Source: Oscillospiraceae bacterium
GTDB taxonomy: Bacteria > Bacillota > Clostridia > Oscillospirales > Ruminococcaceae
Length of the DNA stretch: 15,965 bases
NCBI GenBank assembly: GCA_902798675.1
Contig: CADBXQ010000003.1
Location: 1-15,965 of the forward strand
Direction of reading: 5' to 3'
Part shown: positions 7,755 through 15,023 of the stretch, piece after piece
Numbering within the stretch: position 1 is the stretch's first letter
How the letters are laid out: each line of letters starts with the position of its first letter
Program-made: the position numbers and the translations under genes
Notes under the pieces: generated by a model
Seen by the model: the letters and a program-made list of their open reading frames with translations, nothing else
Told to the model about the DNA's origin: nothing
Databases searched by the model: none

Positions 7755-8430
7755 AAACCGAATTAGGCAAAGGATTTCGGACATTCGAAACCGGATTGAA
7801 ATCGCAGCAAAAAAAGCGGGTCGCAGCGCCGACCAAATCAACCTTATGGCAGTGACAAAAAATGTTTTGCCTGAATATGTTAATATTGCAATTGGCGAGG
7901 GAGTTCGGCTTTTGGGGGAAAATCGAGCGCAGGAGCTCATTTCAAAGCATGATTTTTATAATCTGGATGGCGTGGATATACATTTTATCGGGCATTTGCA
8001 GAGAAACAAGGTTAAAAAAATTATTGACAAGGTCAGCATGATTGAATCAGTTGACAGCGAGCATCTTGCGGAGGAAATTTCGCGGTGCTGTCTTAAAATT
8101 GGAAGGAAAATGCCGATTTTGCTGGAGGTTAATGTTGGAAATGAGAAAACCAAGTCTGGCTTTGCTGTGGATGAAATTTTTGAAGCAGCGAGAATAGTAT
8201 CTAAAATGCCTGGAGTTGAGATTAAAGGATTGATGGCGATTCCCCCAAAGGAAAATGTCCTTCATCATTTTAAAAAAATTTGGGATATATATATTGACAT
8301 TTCACTCAAAAACATAGATAATATTAGCATGGATTTTTTGTCGATGGGAATGAGCGCTGATTTTGAACAGGCAATTGCTTATGGCGCAAATATTGTCAGG
8401 ATAGGGGGGCTGATTTTTAAAGATATGTGA
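7732..8430 (+). CDS. yggS: YggS-family pyridoxal-5'-phosphate-binding homeostasis protein
   Basis: A 232-residue YggS/YlmE/PROSC-family protein, a single-domain alanine-racemase-like TIM barrel that binds PLP and keeps vitamin B6 and amino-acid pools balanced without a known catalytic reaction. The PLP lysine is K43 in AVTKNV. Other signatures are LLGENRAQEL, HFIGHLQRNK, LLEVNVG, GLMAIPP, and LSMGMSADFEQAIAYGA before the end. The usual C-terminal R-I/V-G-T-x-I-F-G appears here as R223-I-G-G226-L-I-F-K, so the Thr is Gly and the protein ends shortly after. ATG 7732 follows GAGGGAGAG (about 7717-7725) and lies inside the end of the previous gene, implying coupled translation. It sits before sepF, as ylmE does before ylmF in Bacillus. 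Length and motifs otherwise match the family. Confidence 0.95.
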   Translation: MITNQLDENRIRQRISDIRNRIEIAAKKAGRSADQINLMAVTKNVLPEYVNIAIGEGVRLLGENRAQELISKHDFYNLDGVDIHFIGHLQRNKVKKIIDKVSMIESVDSEHLAEEISRCCLKIGRKMPILLEVNVGNEKTKSGFAVDEIFEAARIVSKMPGVEIKGLMAIPPKENVLHHFKKIWDIYIDISLKNIDNISMDFLSMGMSADFEQAIAYGANIVRIGGLIFKDM

Positions 8431-8479
8431 ATTTAATTTGTAGTGTTTAAAAGTCAATCAAATCAGGGAGGTATTTTTT

Positions 8480-8905
8480 GTGAGTTTAATCAATAAAATT
8501 AGGGGCATTATTGGAACAGATGAGTATTATGAAGATGAATATGATGACGATTTCATAACAAAAGAAGAATCAAATCATAAATCCGGCGGTGATGCTCGAA
8601 ACAATAAAATTGTAAATGTTAGCACAACGACTCAGCTTAAAGTTGTTTTGGTTCGGCCGGAACATTTTGAAGACGCAAGTTCCATAGCTGACCACCTAAA
8701 CGAAAAAAGAACGGTTGTTATTAATTTGGAATCAACAAATAAAGAAATCGCCCGCAGGTTGGTTGATTTTTTGAGTGGCGTTGCGTATGCAAATAATGGC
8801 CAAATCAAGCGCGTTGCTAACAGCACATTTATCATAACTCCATATAATGTTGATGTTATGGGAGATTTGTTGGATGAATTAGAAAATAATGGTGTGTTTT
8901 TTTAA
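8480..8905 (+). CDS. sepF: Cell division protein SepF
   Basis: A 141-residue SepF, an FtsZ-binding membrane anchor of the Gram-positive division ring. Residues 1-12 (MSLINKIRGIIG) form the expected short amphipathic membrane helix. An acidic Tyr/Asp/Glu-rich linker covers about residues 14-45. The SepF domain (about 52-141) contains VVINLESTNKEIARRLVDF and the dimer/FtsZ-contact stretch around SGVAYANNGQI (99-109). The start is GTG 8480, eight bases after a strong GGGAGG site (8466-8471). A 49-base gap separates it from yggS and a 47-base gap from the DivIVA-like gene, still compatible with one operon. Length is typical for the family. Confidence 0.96.
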   Translation: MSLINKIRGIIGTDEYYEDEYDDDFITKEESNHKSGGDARNNKIVNVSTTTQLKVVLVRPEHFEDASSIADHLNEKRTVVINLESTNKEIARRLVDFLSGVAYANNGQIKRVANSTFIITPYNVDVMGDLLDELENNGVFF

Positions 8906-8952
8906 TTTTTGTTTATATTGGTTTTTTTATATCTATACGGAGGTTTTGCTTA

Positions 8953-9714
8953 ATGAGAGGAAGAGAAATTAAAGATTTAACTTTTGATAAAGGAGCTTTT
9001 GGATATAAAATAGATGATGTCACACATTGTTTGCAGGATATTTCCGAATATGTCGTTTTTTTAGAAGAAAAGATAGCTAAAAATCAGGAAAAAATGTCTG
9101 ATTTGAAGGAAAAATTAGATAAATATGAAAAAAACGAGGACAGCGTTCGGGAGATAATAGTCAGCGCGCAACAATTCAAACAAAATGTTTTAAGCGATGC
9201 AAAGCAAAAGGCTGACAGAATTTTAAAGGAAATCGAGGAGCGAAAGCTTGCTTTTGATGCTGATATTAGCCAAAAAACCAGTAAATTGCTGAGTCAAGCA
9301 AGAGAAAAAGCTGATGGAATGATGCGCGAGGCCAGACATGGGTTTGAAAACGAGGCTCATCGCTTAAAGACTATGAAGAAAGAGGTTTCGGATTTTAAGT
9401 CGAGGTTGCTTGATTTATATAAGGCTCATTTGGATATAATCACTAAAATCCCAGAGTTTGATAACGATATTTCGGATAAAAATCACAAATTTGAAAAAGA
9501 GGGTTTGCGCACGCAAAGTGGTGAAACATATAGCGGTGATGATGAATCTTTGGAAGAAGTTGAAAATTTTGAAGCCAAGCCAGAAAAACCAGCTGCCAGC
9601 AACGCCAGGCCGATGTTTAAAATGACGATGACCGATGGCTCAAGCAGCGATCAGTTGAATGATCATATTAGGTCTAGGTTTGGTGAGCTGCGGTTTGGCG
9701 AAAACAAAAATTGA
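8953..9714 (+). CDS. divIVA: DivIVA-domain coiled-coil protein
   Basis: A 253-residue DivIVA-type protein. The family binds negatively curved membrane at septa and poles and recruits division, cell-wall or chromosome-segregation partners. The N-terminal DivIVA domain is recognisable as LTFDKGAFGYKIDDVTHCL (about 9-27), matching the family pattern F-x3-x-F/R-GY-x3-DV. A long coiled coil follows (about 30-180), rich in Lys, Glu and Gln. The C-terminal quarter is acidic and probably disordered (about 183-235), and it ends in a compact tail, RFGELRFGENKN (242-253). Position between sepF and ileS is the classic divIVA site, but ylmG and ylmH are absent. ATG 8953 lies nine bases after CGGAGG (8938-8943). 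Only the N-terminal domain is diagnostic; the functional equivalence to Bacillus DivIVA is inferred from position. Confidence 0.88.
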   Translation: MRGREIKDLTFDKGAFGYKIDDVTHCLQDISEYVVFLEEKIAKNQEKMSDLKEKLDKYEKNEDSVREIIVSAQQFKQNVLSDAKQKADRILKEIEERKLAFDADISQKTSKLLSQAREKADGMMREARHGFENEAHRLKTMKKEVSDFKSRLLDLYKAHLDIITKIPEFDNDISDKNHKFEKEGLRTQSGETYSGDDESLEEVENFEAKPEKPAASNARPMFKMTMTDGSSSDQLNDHIRSRFGELRFGENKN

Positions 9715-9729
9715 TTGGAGGATATATGA

Positions 9730-12522
9730 ATGGGACGGGATTATAATTCAACTTTGAATCTTCCGAAGACGGATTTTGCTATGAGGGGGAATTTGCCCAA
9801 AAGAGAGCCGGAATTATATGAACGCTTTGATAAAAAACGGATTTATTATAATATAATTGAAAAAAATGAGGGAAAGCCTGCCTATGTTTTACACGACGGC
9901 CCTCCCTATGCCAATGGCGCCATACACCTCGGGACGGCGTTGAATAAAATTTTAAAAGATTTTATAGTTAAACAAAAAAATATGTCTGGATTTCAAGCGC
10001 CGTATGTTCCAGGCTGGGACACGCATGGCTTGCCGATTGAGCTTAAAGCTTTAAAGGCGGCAAAGGCGGATGAAAAGGAGATGTCTGCTGTTTGTTTGCG
10101 CAATATGTGTCGAAAATTTGCGCTTTCTCATGTTGAAAGTCAAAAAAAGCAGTTTAAGAGTTTAGGCGTTTTGGGAGACTATGAAAACCCGTATTTGACA
10201 CTAAATAAAGAGTTTGAGGCTCGGCAGGTTGAAGTTTTTGGCGAGATGGCCCAAAAGGGATATATATATAAAGGGTTAAAGCCGGTTTGCTGGTGTGCTG
10301 AATGTGGGACTGCTCTTGCGGAGGCGGAGATTGAATATAGCGAGGATTTGTGTCAATCTATATATGTTAAGTTTAAGGTTTGCGATGATGGGGGCTTTTT
10401 TGAAAAAGAAGGAATAGATAAAAATCGGGTTTATTTTGTCATTTGGACGACAACAGCTTGGACTTTGCCCAGCAACGTTGCTGTTTGCCTTGGGCCTGAC
10501 TATGAATATACTATTGTTAAAAATTGCGATGAATATTACATTATGGCAAAAGATTTAGTTGAAAGCTCTATGAAAGCTGCTTTTGTTGAAAAATATGAAA
10601 CGGTTGGTTCTTTTTCGGGAAAAGATTTTGAATATATGACTCTTGATCATCCCTTTTTAGACAGGAAATCGCTTGTGATAAATGGCGATCACGTCACTTT
10701 GGACAGCGGAACCGGCTGTGTTCACACTGCGCCTGGGCATGGAGTTGAAGACTTTGAAGTTTGCAGGAAATATCCCCAAATCCCGATAATTGTTGCTGTT
10801 GATGACCAAGGACGCCTGACGGATGAAGCTTGTGAATTTGCGGGAATTTTGGCTGGTGAATCTGATGATGCAATCATAAATAGACTGAAAGAGACAGGGA
10901 ATTTATTAGCAGTTAAAAAAATATCCCACCAATATCCCCATTGTTGGCGTTGCAAAAAGCCCATTTTGTTTCGCGCAACAAAGCAGTGGTTTTGTTCGAT
11001 TGACGGCTTTAAAGAAAAAGCGCTTGAGGCGGCTGGGTCGGTTAATTGGATTCCTTCTTGGGGCAAGGGCAGGATTGAAAACATGATTCGCGATCGGAGC
11101 GACTGGTGTATATCTCGTCAGCGCGTGTGGGGCGTTCCGATTCCAATTTTATCTTGTGATAATTGTAAAAAACATATTGTAAATAAAGAGTCTATACGAT
11201 ATATTTCTGACATGTTTAGAAAATATGGGTCGGATTGTTGGTTTGATCGAGAGCCTTCAGAATTTTTGCCAGGTGACTTTTGCTGTCCTGAATGTGGATC
11301 CAAACATTTTCGCAAGGAAACCGACATAATGGATGTTTGGTTTGACAGCGGCTGCAGCCATGCTTTTGTTTTGGAGCGGGACGCAAATCTTAAGTGGCCA
11401 GCTGATTTATATCTTGAGGGAGCGGATCAATATCGAGGATGGTTTCAGTCTTCGCTTTTAACTGCGGTTGCAACCAGAGGCGAGGCGCCATATAAAAATG
11501 TTTGCACACACGGTTGGGTTGTTGATGGCGAAGGGCGGAAGATGTCAAAATCTTTGGCTAATGGGGTTGCTCCTGAAAAAATCGTTGAGAAATATGGCGC
11601 TGATATATTGCGACTTTGGGTTGCTTCTTCGGATTATCACGCTGATATACGCATATCGCCGGAAATTTTAAAGCAGCTGTCGGAAGCATACCGTAAAATT
11701 CGAAACACAGCTAGATATATATTGGGCAACATTAGCGATTTTGATCCTGATGTTGATATGGTCGATTTTAACAAACTTTGTGAAATAGATAGGTGGATTT
11801 TAGTTAAATTTAACAAACTTTTGGCCAGTGCTAAAAAGTCATATGATAATTTTGAATTTTATAGTTTATATCATAGCATACACAATTTTTGCGTTGTTGA
11901 TATGTCTAATTTTTACCTGGATGTTATAAAAGATAGGCTTTACTGCGAGCGCAAAAATGGTTCCAAAAGGCGCTCTGCCCAGACGGCGATGTTTGTTGTT
12001 TTGGACGCGTTCACTCGACTTATTGCTCCCATACTTTCCTTCACATCCGAGGAAATTTGGTCGACTATGCCCCATCGAAAAACTGACGATCTTGGCTGCG
12101 TTTTATATAATGAAATGTTTTTTAGCATAGACATAGATTGCAGTGAAGAATTTTATAATAATTGGAATAAAATTCACAAAATACGGGATGCAGTCAAAAA
12201 GGCTTTGGAAGAAAAAAGGGCTCTCAAAGCGATTGGCTCTTCTTTGGACGCGAAGGTTGTTATCCATTGTGATGATAATATATATGATTTTGTTTTGAAA
12301 TTTTCAAATAAACTGCCAACTGTGTTTTTGGTTTCTGCTGTTGATGTCGAAAAAAATGGAACTGGAGAATATATATTCGACTCTTTAGGAATATCAATAG
12401 ACATAGTCAAGCCGAGAGGTAAAAAATGCGCAAGGTGTTGGGCATATAGCGAGTCTGTTGGATGTGAACCGGATCATCCGACCATTTGCTCCAGATGTGC
12501 GGAAGTGGTCAGAAATATTTAA
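9730..12522 (+). CDS. ileS: Isoleucine--tRNA ligase, bacterial IleS1 type
   Basis: A 930-residue class I aminoacyl-tRNA synthetase that charges tRNA-Ile and edits mischarged valine. The HIGH-like signature is H66-L-G-T69 within PYANGAIHLGTALNK, so the second His is Thr. The editing domain shows the Thr-rich segment T240-T-T-A-W-T-LPSN and H332-TAPGHG-VEDFE. The KMSKS loop is K604-M-S-K-S608 in GRKMSKSLAN. A C-terminal zinc finger uses C900-x2-C903 and C920-x2-C923, as in the mupirocin-sensitive IleS1 group. Internal Cys pairs occur at WCAEC, CDNC and CPEC. ATG 9730 follows TTGGAGGA (9715-9722); an out-of-frame ATG at 9726 hits a stop quickly. The gene begins 15 bases after the DivIVA stop, leaving no room for a T-box leader, so regulation must come from further upstream. 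Confidence 0.98.
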   Translation: MGRDYNSTLNLPKTDFAMRGNLPKREPELYERFDKKRIYYNIIEKNEGKPAYVLHDGPPYANGAIHLGTALNKILKDFIVKQKNMSGFQAPYVPGWDTHGLPIELKALKAAKADEKEMSAVCLRNMCRKFALSHVESQKKQFKSLGVLGDYENPYLTLNKEFEARQVEVFGEMAQKGYIYKGLKPVCWCAECGTALAEAEIEYSEDLCQSIYVKFKVCDDGGFFEKEGIDKNRVYFVIWTTTAWTLPSNVAVCLGPDYEYTIVKNCDEYYIMAKDLVESSMKAAFVEKYETVGSFSGKDFEYMTLDHPFLDRKSLVINGDHVTLDSGTGCVHTAPGHGVEDFEVCRKYPQIPIIVAVDDQGRLTDEACEFAGILAGESDDAIINRLKETGNLLAVKKISHQYPHCWRCKKPILFRATKQWFCSIDGFKEKALEAAGSVNWIPSWGKGRIENMIRDRSDWCISRQRVWGVPIPILSCDNCKKHIVNKESIRYISDMFRKYGSDCWFDREPSEFLPGDFCCPECGSKHFRKETDIMDVWFDSGCSHAFVLERDANLKWPADLYLEGADQYRGWFQSSLLTAVATRGEAPYKNVCTHGWVVDGEGRKMSKSLANGVAPEKIVEKYGADILRLWVASSDYHADIRISPEILKQLSEAYRKIRNTARYILGNISDFDPDVDMVDFNKLCEIDRWILVKFNKLLASAKKSYDNFEFYSLYHSIHNFCVVDMSNFYLDVIKDRLYCERKNGSKRRSAQTAMFVVLDAFTRLIAPILSFTSEEIWSTMPHRKTDDLGCVLYNEMFFSIDIDCSEEFYNNWNKIHKIRDAVKKALEEKRALKAIGSSLDAKVVIHCDDNIYDFVLKFSNKLPTVFLVSAVDVEKNGTGEYIFDSLGISIDIVKPRGKKCARCWAYSESVGCEPDHPTICSRCAEVVRNI

Positions 12523-12548
12523 TTTTTTATGACTTGAGAGAGATTTTT

Positions 12549-13076
12549 ATGAATAGTGGGATTGAGGACTTTTGCAAAAAAATAGGGAAGTATAAAATTG
12601 GTTGTTGTTTTGTTTTTTTAGGAATTATTTTAGTTTTATTTGACCAAATTATAAAATTATGTATTGAAAATAGTATGGATTTGAATGAAAGCTTTGTTGC
12701 TGTTTTGGGAATTTTAAGGATAACATATTTGCAAAATTATGGCGCGGCGTTTAGTCTAATGTCTGGCCAGACTTTGCTTTTGAGTTTGCTTGCGTTGATT
12801 ATTATTTTTGTCTTGATTTTATTTATTATTAAAAAGAAAATAAAAGACTTGATATGTCTTATTTCGATTACCATGATAATTTCTGGTGGGATTGGGAATT
12901 TAATAGACAGAATTTTTCGCGGCTATGTTGTGGACTATTTAGACACGATATTTTGGCCGATGGAGGATTTTGCGGTTTTTAATTTTGCTGATTGTTTGGT
13001 TGTTGTGGGATGTGCGATATTGATATCAAAAATCATGTATAATGAGTTTATTTGTGAAAAATGTCAGAAAAATTAG
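12549..13076 (+). CDS. lspA: Lipoprotein signal peptidase (signal peptidase II) LspA
   Basis: A 175-residue integral membrane aspartyl protease that removes signal peptides from diacylglyceryl-modified prolipoproteins. Four membrane segments are evident (about 17-37, 65-73 onward into 77-100, 105-118 and 140-165). Family blocks are F31-DQIIK, ITYLQNYGAAFSLM, GNLIDR with catalytic D120, VVDYLD, and N145-F-A-D148 with the second catalytic Asp. The start is taken as ATG 12549, preceded by the purine run GAGAGAG (12536-12542). The longer frame beginning at 12486 lies inside ileS and adds an unrelated N-terminus, so I reject it. The tail, rich in Cys and Lys (CEKCQKN), overlaps the ribosome site of the next gene. 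The ileS-lspA-rluD order is common in Firmicutes. Confidence 0.96.
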   Translation: MNSGIEDFCKKIGKYKIGCCFVFLGIILVLFDQIIKLCIENSMDLNESFVAVLGILRITYLQNYGAAFSLMSGQTLLLSLLALIIIFVLILFIIKKKIKDLICLISITMIISGGIGNLIDRIFRGYVVDYLDTIFWPMEDFAVFNFADCLVVVGCAILISKIMYNEFICEKCQKN

Positions 13077-13081
13077 AAGGG
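13075..13081 (+). promoter_or_regulatory. Ribosome binding site deciding the rluD start
   Basis: The purine run AGAAGGG overlaps the lspA stop codon and lies six bases before ATG 13088. The upstream in-frame ATG at 13061 lacks such a site. The protein from 13088 begins MEDFQTIAVD, as expected for RluD-like enzymes. Confidence 0.6.
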
Positions 13082-13087
13082 ACGATT

Positions 13088-14011
13088 ATGGAAGATTTTC
13101 AAACGATTGCCGTTGATGAAAATTTATCGGGTGAACGTGTTGATCTTTTAATTTGTTCGAAATATCCGCATACCACCAGAAATTTTATCCATAAGTTGTT
13201 TTTAAAAAAACTAATTTCAGTCAACAATAAACCTGTTAGTAAGCATTATAAGGTGAAAAACCATGATTTTATACAAATTGTCTTTCCAAAACCAGAAAAA
13301 TTAGATGTTGTTGCTGAAAACATTCCTCTGAGTATTATTTACGAAGATGATCAGCTATTAGTTGTGAATAAGCCCAAGGGAATGGTTGTTCATCCTGCGC
13401 CTGGACATTATTTTGGCGGGACGTTGGTTAACGCGCTTATGTGGCACTGCAAGGATAATTTATCGGGAATTGGGGGAGTTTTGCGCCCCGGGATCGTCCA
13501 CAGAATCGATAAAGACACTAGCGGGCTTTTGGTTGTTGCTAAGACGGATTTTGCGCATGCGAGTCTTTGCGCGCAGATCAAAGCCCACTCTGTTGACAGG
13601 ATATATGAGGCCGTGGTTTATGGGAAGTTTAAATCAGATTTTGGAACCTTGAGTTTTCCGATTGGTCGAAGTGAGCGTGATAGAAAAAAGATGGCTGTTA
13701 ATTTTAAAAATGGCAAAGATGCAGTGACTCACTATAAAATAATTGACTCGTTTGATAAATTCAGTTATATAAAATTAAAATTAGAAACCGGTCGGACTCA
13801 TCAAATCCGGGTCCACATGGCTCATATCGGGCATCCCTTGGCGGGAGATGCTGTATATGGGCCTAAATCGTGTCTCAAAGAGCTTCAGGGCCAGTGTCTT
13901 TGCGCGAAAACTTTGGGTTTTTATCACCCTGTCTCGAAAGAAAAAATGCATTTTGAGATTGATTTGGATGAGTATTTTTTGAAATTTTTAAAAAGATTAC
14001 GGAAAAATTGA
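13088..14011 (+). CDS. RluA/RluD-family 23S rRNA pseudouridine synthase
   Basis: A 307-residue pseudouridine synthase of the RluA/RluD family, which isomerises uridines in 23S rRNA (RluD acts on helix 69). An S4 RNA-binding domain occupies about residues 14-62, with RVDLLICSKYPHTTR and KLISVNNKPV. The catalytic domain follows, with IIYEDDQLLVVNKPKGMVVHP and the active-site motif H138-R-I-D141-KDTSG, where D141 is the catalytic aspartate. The second RNA-contact block is LETGRTHQIRVHMAHIGHPLAGD, and YHPV follows near the end. The fold and motifs are complete and the length is typical. The gene starts just after lspA and appears to be the last of the long co-directional cluster; no clear intrinsic terminator follows it. 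The specific substrate position cannot be read from sequence, so no gene symbol is given, though rluD/ylyB is the likely orthologue in this position. Confidence 0.93.
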   Translation: MEDFQTIAVDENLSGERVDLLICSKYPHTTRNFIHKLFLKKLISVNNKPVSKHYKVKNHDFIQIVFPKPEKLDVVAENIPLSIIYEDDQLLVVNKPKGMVVHPAPGHYFGGTLVNALMWHCKDNLSGIGGVLRPGIVHRIDKDTSGLLVVAKTDFAHASLCAQIKAHSVDRIYEAVVYGKFKSDFGTLSFPIGRSERDRKKMAVNFKNGKDAVTHYKIIDSFDKFSYIKLKLETGRTHQIRVHMAHIGHPLAGDAVYGPKSCLKELQGQCLCAKTLGFYHPVSKEKMHFEIDLDEYFLKFLKRLRKN

Positions 14012-14020
14012 TAATAAAAT

Positions 14021-14049
14021 TTGACAATTTTGAATATTTGTGTTATTAT
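14021..14049 (+). promoter_or_regulatory. Sigma-A-type promoter for the DUF368 gene
   Basis: The -35 box is TTGACA (14021-14026, full consensus), then a 17-base spacer, then TATTAT (14044-14049), preceded by TGT at 14041-14043 as an extended -10. An overlapping TATAAT at 14047-14052 gives a 20-base spacer and is less likely. Transcription would start near 14056, leaving a 5' leader of about 60 bases. That leader can form a 6-bp hairpin (14055-14060 with 14071-14076). Confidence 0.75.
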
Positions 14050-14103
14050 AATATAGGCCTGTTGGGCTGGAGGCTTGGTTTGGGCTTTATATAAAATGGC
14101 GTG

Positions 14104-14111
14104 AGAAGAGG
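14104..14111 (+). promoter_or_regulatory. Ribosome binding site deciding the DUF368 gene start
   Basis: AGAAGAGG lies six bases before ATG 14118. The in-frame TTG at 14112 abuts this site directly and is therefore unlikely to be the start. Confidence 0.55.
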
Positions 14112-14117
14112 TTGAAA

Positions 14118-15023
14118 ATGGGCTTAAAAAGAGTGCTAAGAAATTTTTTTAATGGCGTTTTTATGGGAACTTTTGAGGTTGTTCCCGGGATCAGCGGCGG
14201 AACTTTGGCGGTTTTGTTGAATATATATGACAAATTGATAATGTCTGTTAGCCATATTAAAGATGATTTTAGAAATAGTGTGAAATATTTGGCTCCAATA
14301 GTTTTAGGTATGGTTGTTGGAATATTTACGTTTAGTTATGTAATTTTGTTTCTAGATAAAAATTATCCCATGGAAACCAACTTTTTATTGCTTGGGTTGA
14401 TAGTTGGATTAATTCCGATGCTTCTTGCCAGGGCGATTGGAGATGGGTTTAAAATTTTAAACACTGTTCCGTTTTTTTTGATGTTTGCGGCTATGATTGC
14501 GATTGTTTGTTTGTCATTGATGTCTGGAACGGATGGCGATATTATAAAAAATATCACAGTTTTTGAATTTTTTAAACTGATGTTTGTGGGTGCGCTGGCT
14601 TCATTTTGCTTGCTGCTGCCGGGGTGTAGCGGAACGATGATTATGTTGGTTTTTGGCGTATATTACTCGGTTATGGACGCAATTCATTCACTAAATGTGT
14701 TGATGCTTGCGCCTATTGGCATTGGAATTTTGGTTGGCTTAGCGCTCGGATCAAAAATGGTTGAGTTTTTCTTTAAAAAGTTCCCTAAAGCGACATATTT
14801 TGGGATTTTGGGGCTAATAGTTGGGTCTGGAATTTCTCCAAGTCTCGCATATTTGCGCTCTGCTATTGGCATTGCTCAAGAATTATCCATAACTGTTGAC
14901 AATATTAGATTTATGGATGGTTTTATTATGCATGGCATATTTTCTGTGATGACACTAATATTTGGGATAACGTTTTCATATTTGTTTACGCGAAAAGCAA
15001 AAGATATTGAAATGAAAAAGTAG
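14118..15023 (+). CDS. DUF368 family membrane protein (PopT-type polyprenyl-phosphate transporter)
   Basis: A 301-residue polytopic membrane protein of the DUF368 family. Members (PopT) were linked to moving undecaprenyl phosphate back across the cytoplasmic membrane for reuse in peptidoglycan and polymer synthesis. The hallmark is a repeated Pro-Gly-x-Ser-Gly motif: P23-G-I-S-G27 near the N-terminus after GTFEVV, and P168-G-C-S-G172 after LLL, pointing to an inverted internal duplication. About eight hydrophobic segments can be picked out, with few charged residues between them and a Lys-rich C-terminus. ATG 14118 follows AGAAGAGG. The gene has its own promoter, separate from the upstream cluster, and is followed by a gene-free stretch. 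Membership of DUF368 is firm; the substrate is known only for other members and is inferred here. Confidence 0.9.
   Translation: MGLKRVLRNFFNGVFMGTFEVVPGISGGTLAVLLNIYDKLIMSVSHIKDDFRNSVKYLAPIVLGMVVGIFTFSYVILFLDKNYPMETNFLLLGLIVGLIPMLLARAIGDGFKILNTVPFFLMFAAMIAIVCLSLMSGTDGDIIKNITVFEFFKLMFVGALASFCLLLPGCSGTMIMLVFGVYYSVMDAIHSLNVLMLAPIGIGILVGLALGSKMVEFFFKKFPKATYFGILGLIVGSGISPSLAYLRSAIGIAQELSITVDNIRFMDGFIMHGIFSVMTLIFGITFSYLFTRKAKDIEMKK

Noticed and set aside
9712..9730. Possible T-box leader for ileS
   Set aside because: Only 15 bases separate ileS from the preceding gene, so there is no space, and no T-box sequence is seen within the window.
12486..12548. Longer N-terminus for LspA starting within ileS
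   Set aside because: The added residues resemble the ileS end in another frame and no ribosome site precedes it. ATG 12549 gives the normal LspA length.
13061..13087. Longer N-terminus for the RluD-type protein from ATG 13061
   Set aside because: ATG 13088 has a well-spaced AGAAGGG and gives the usual start of the family.
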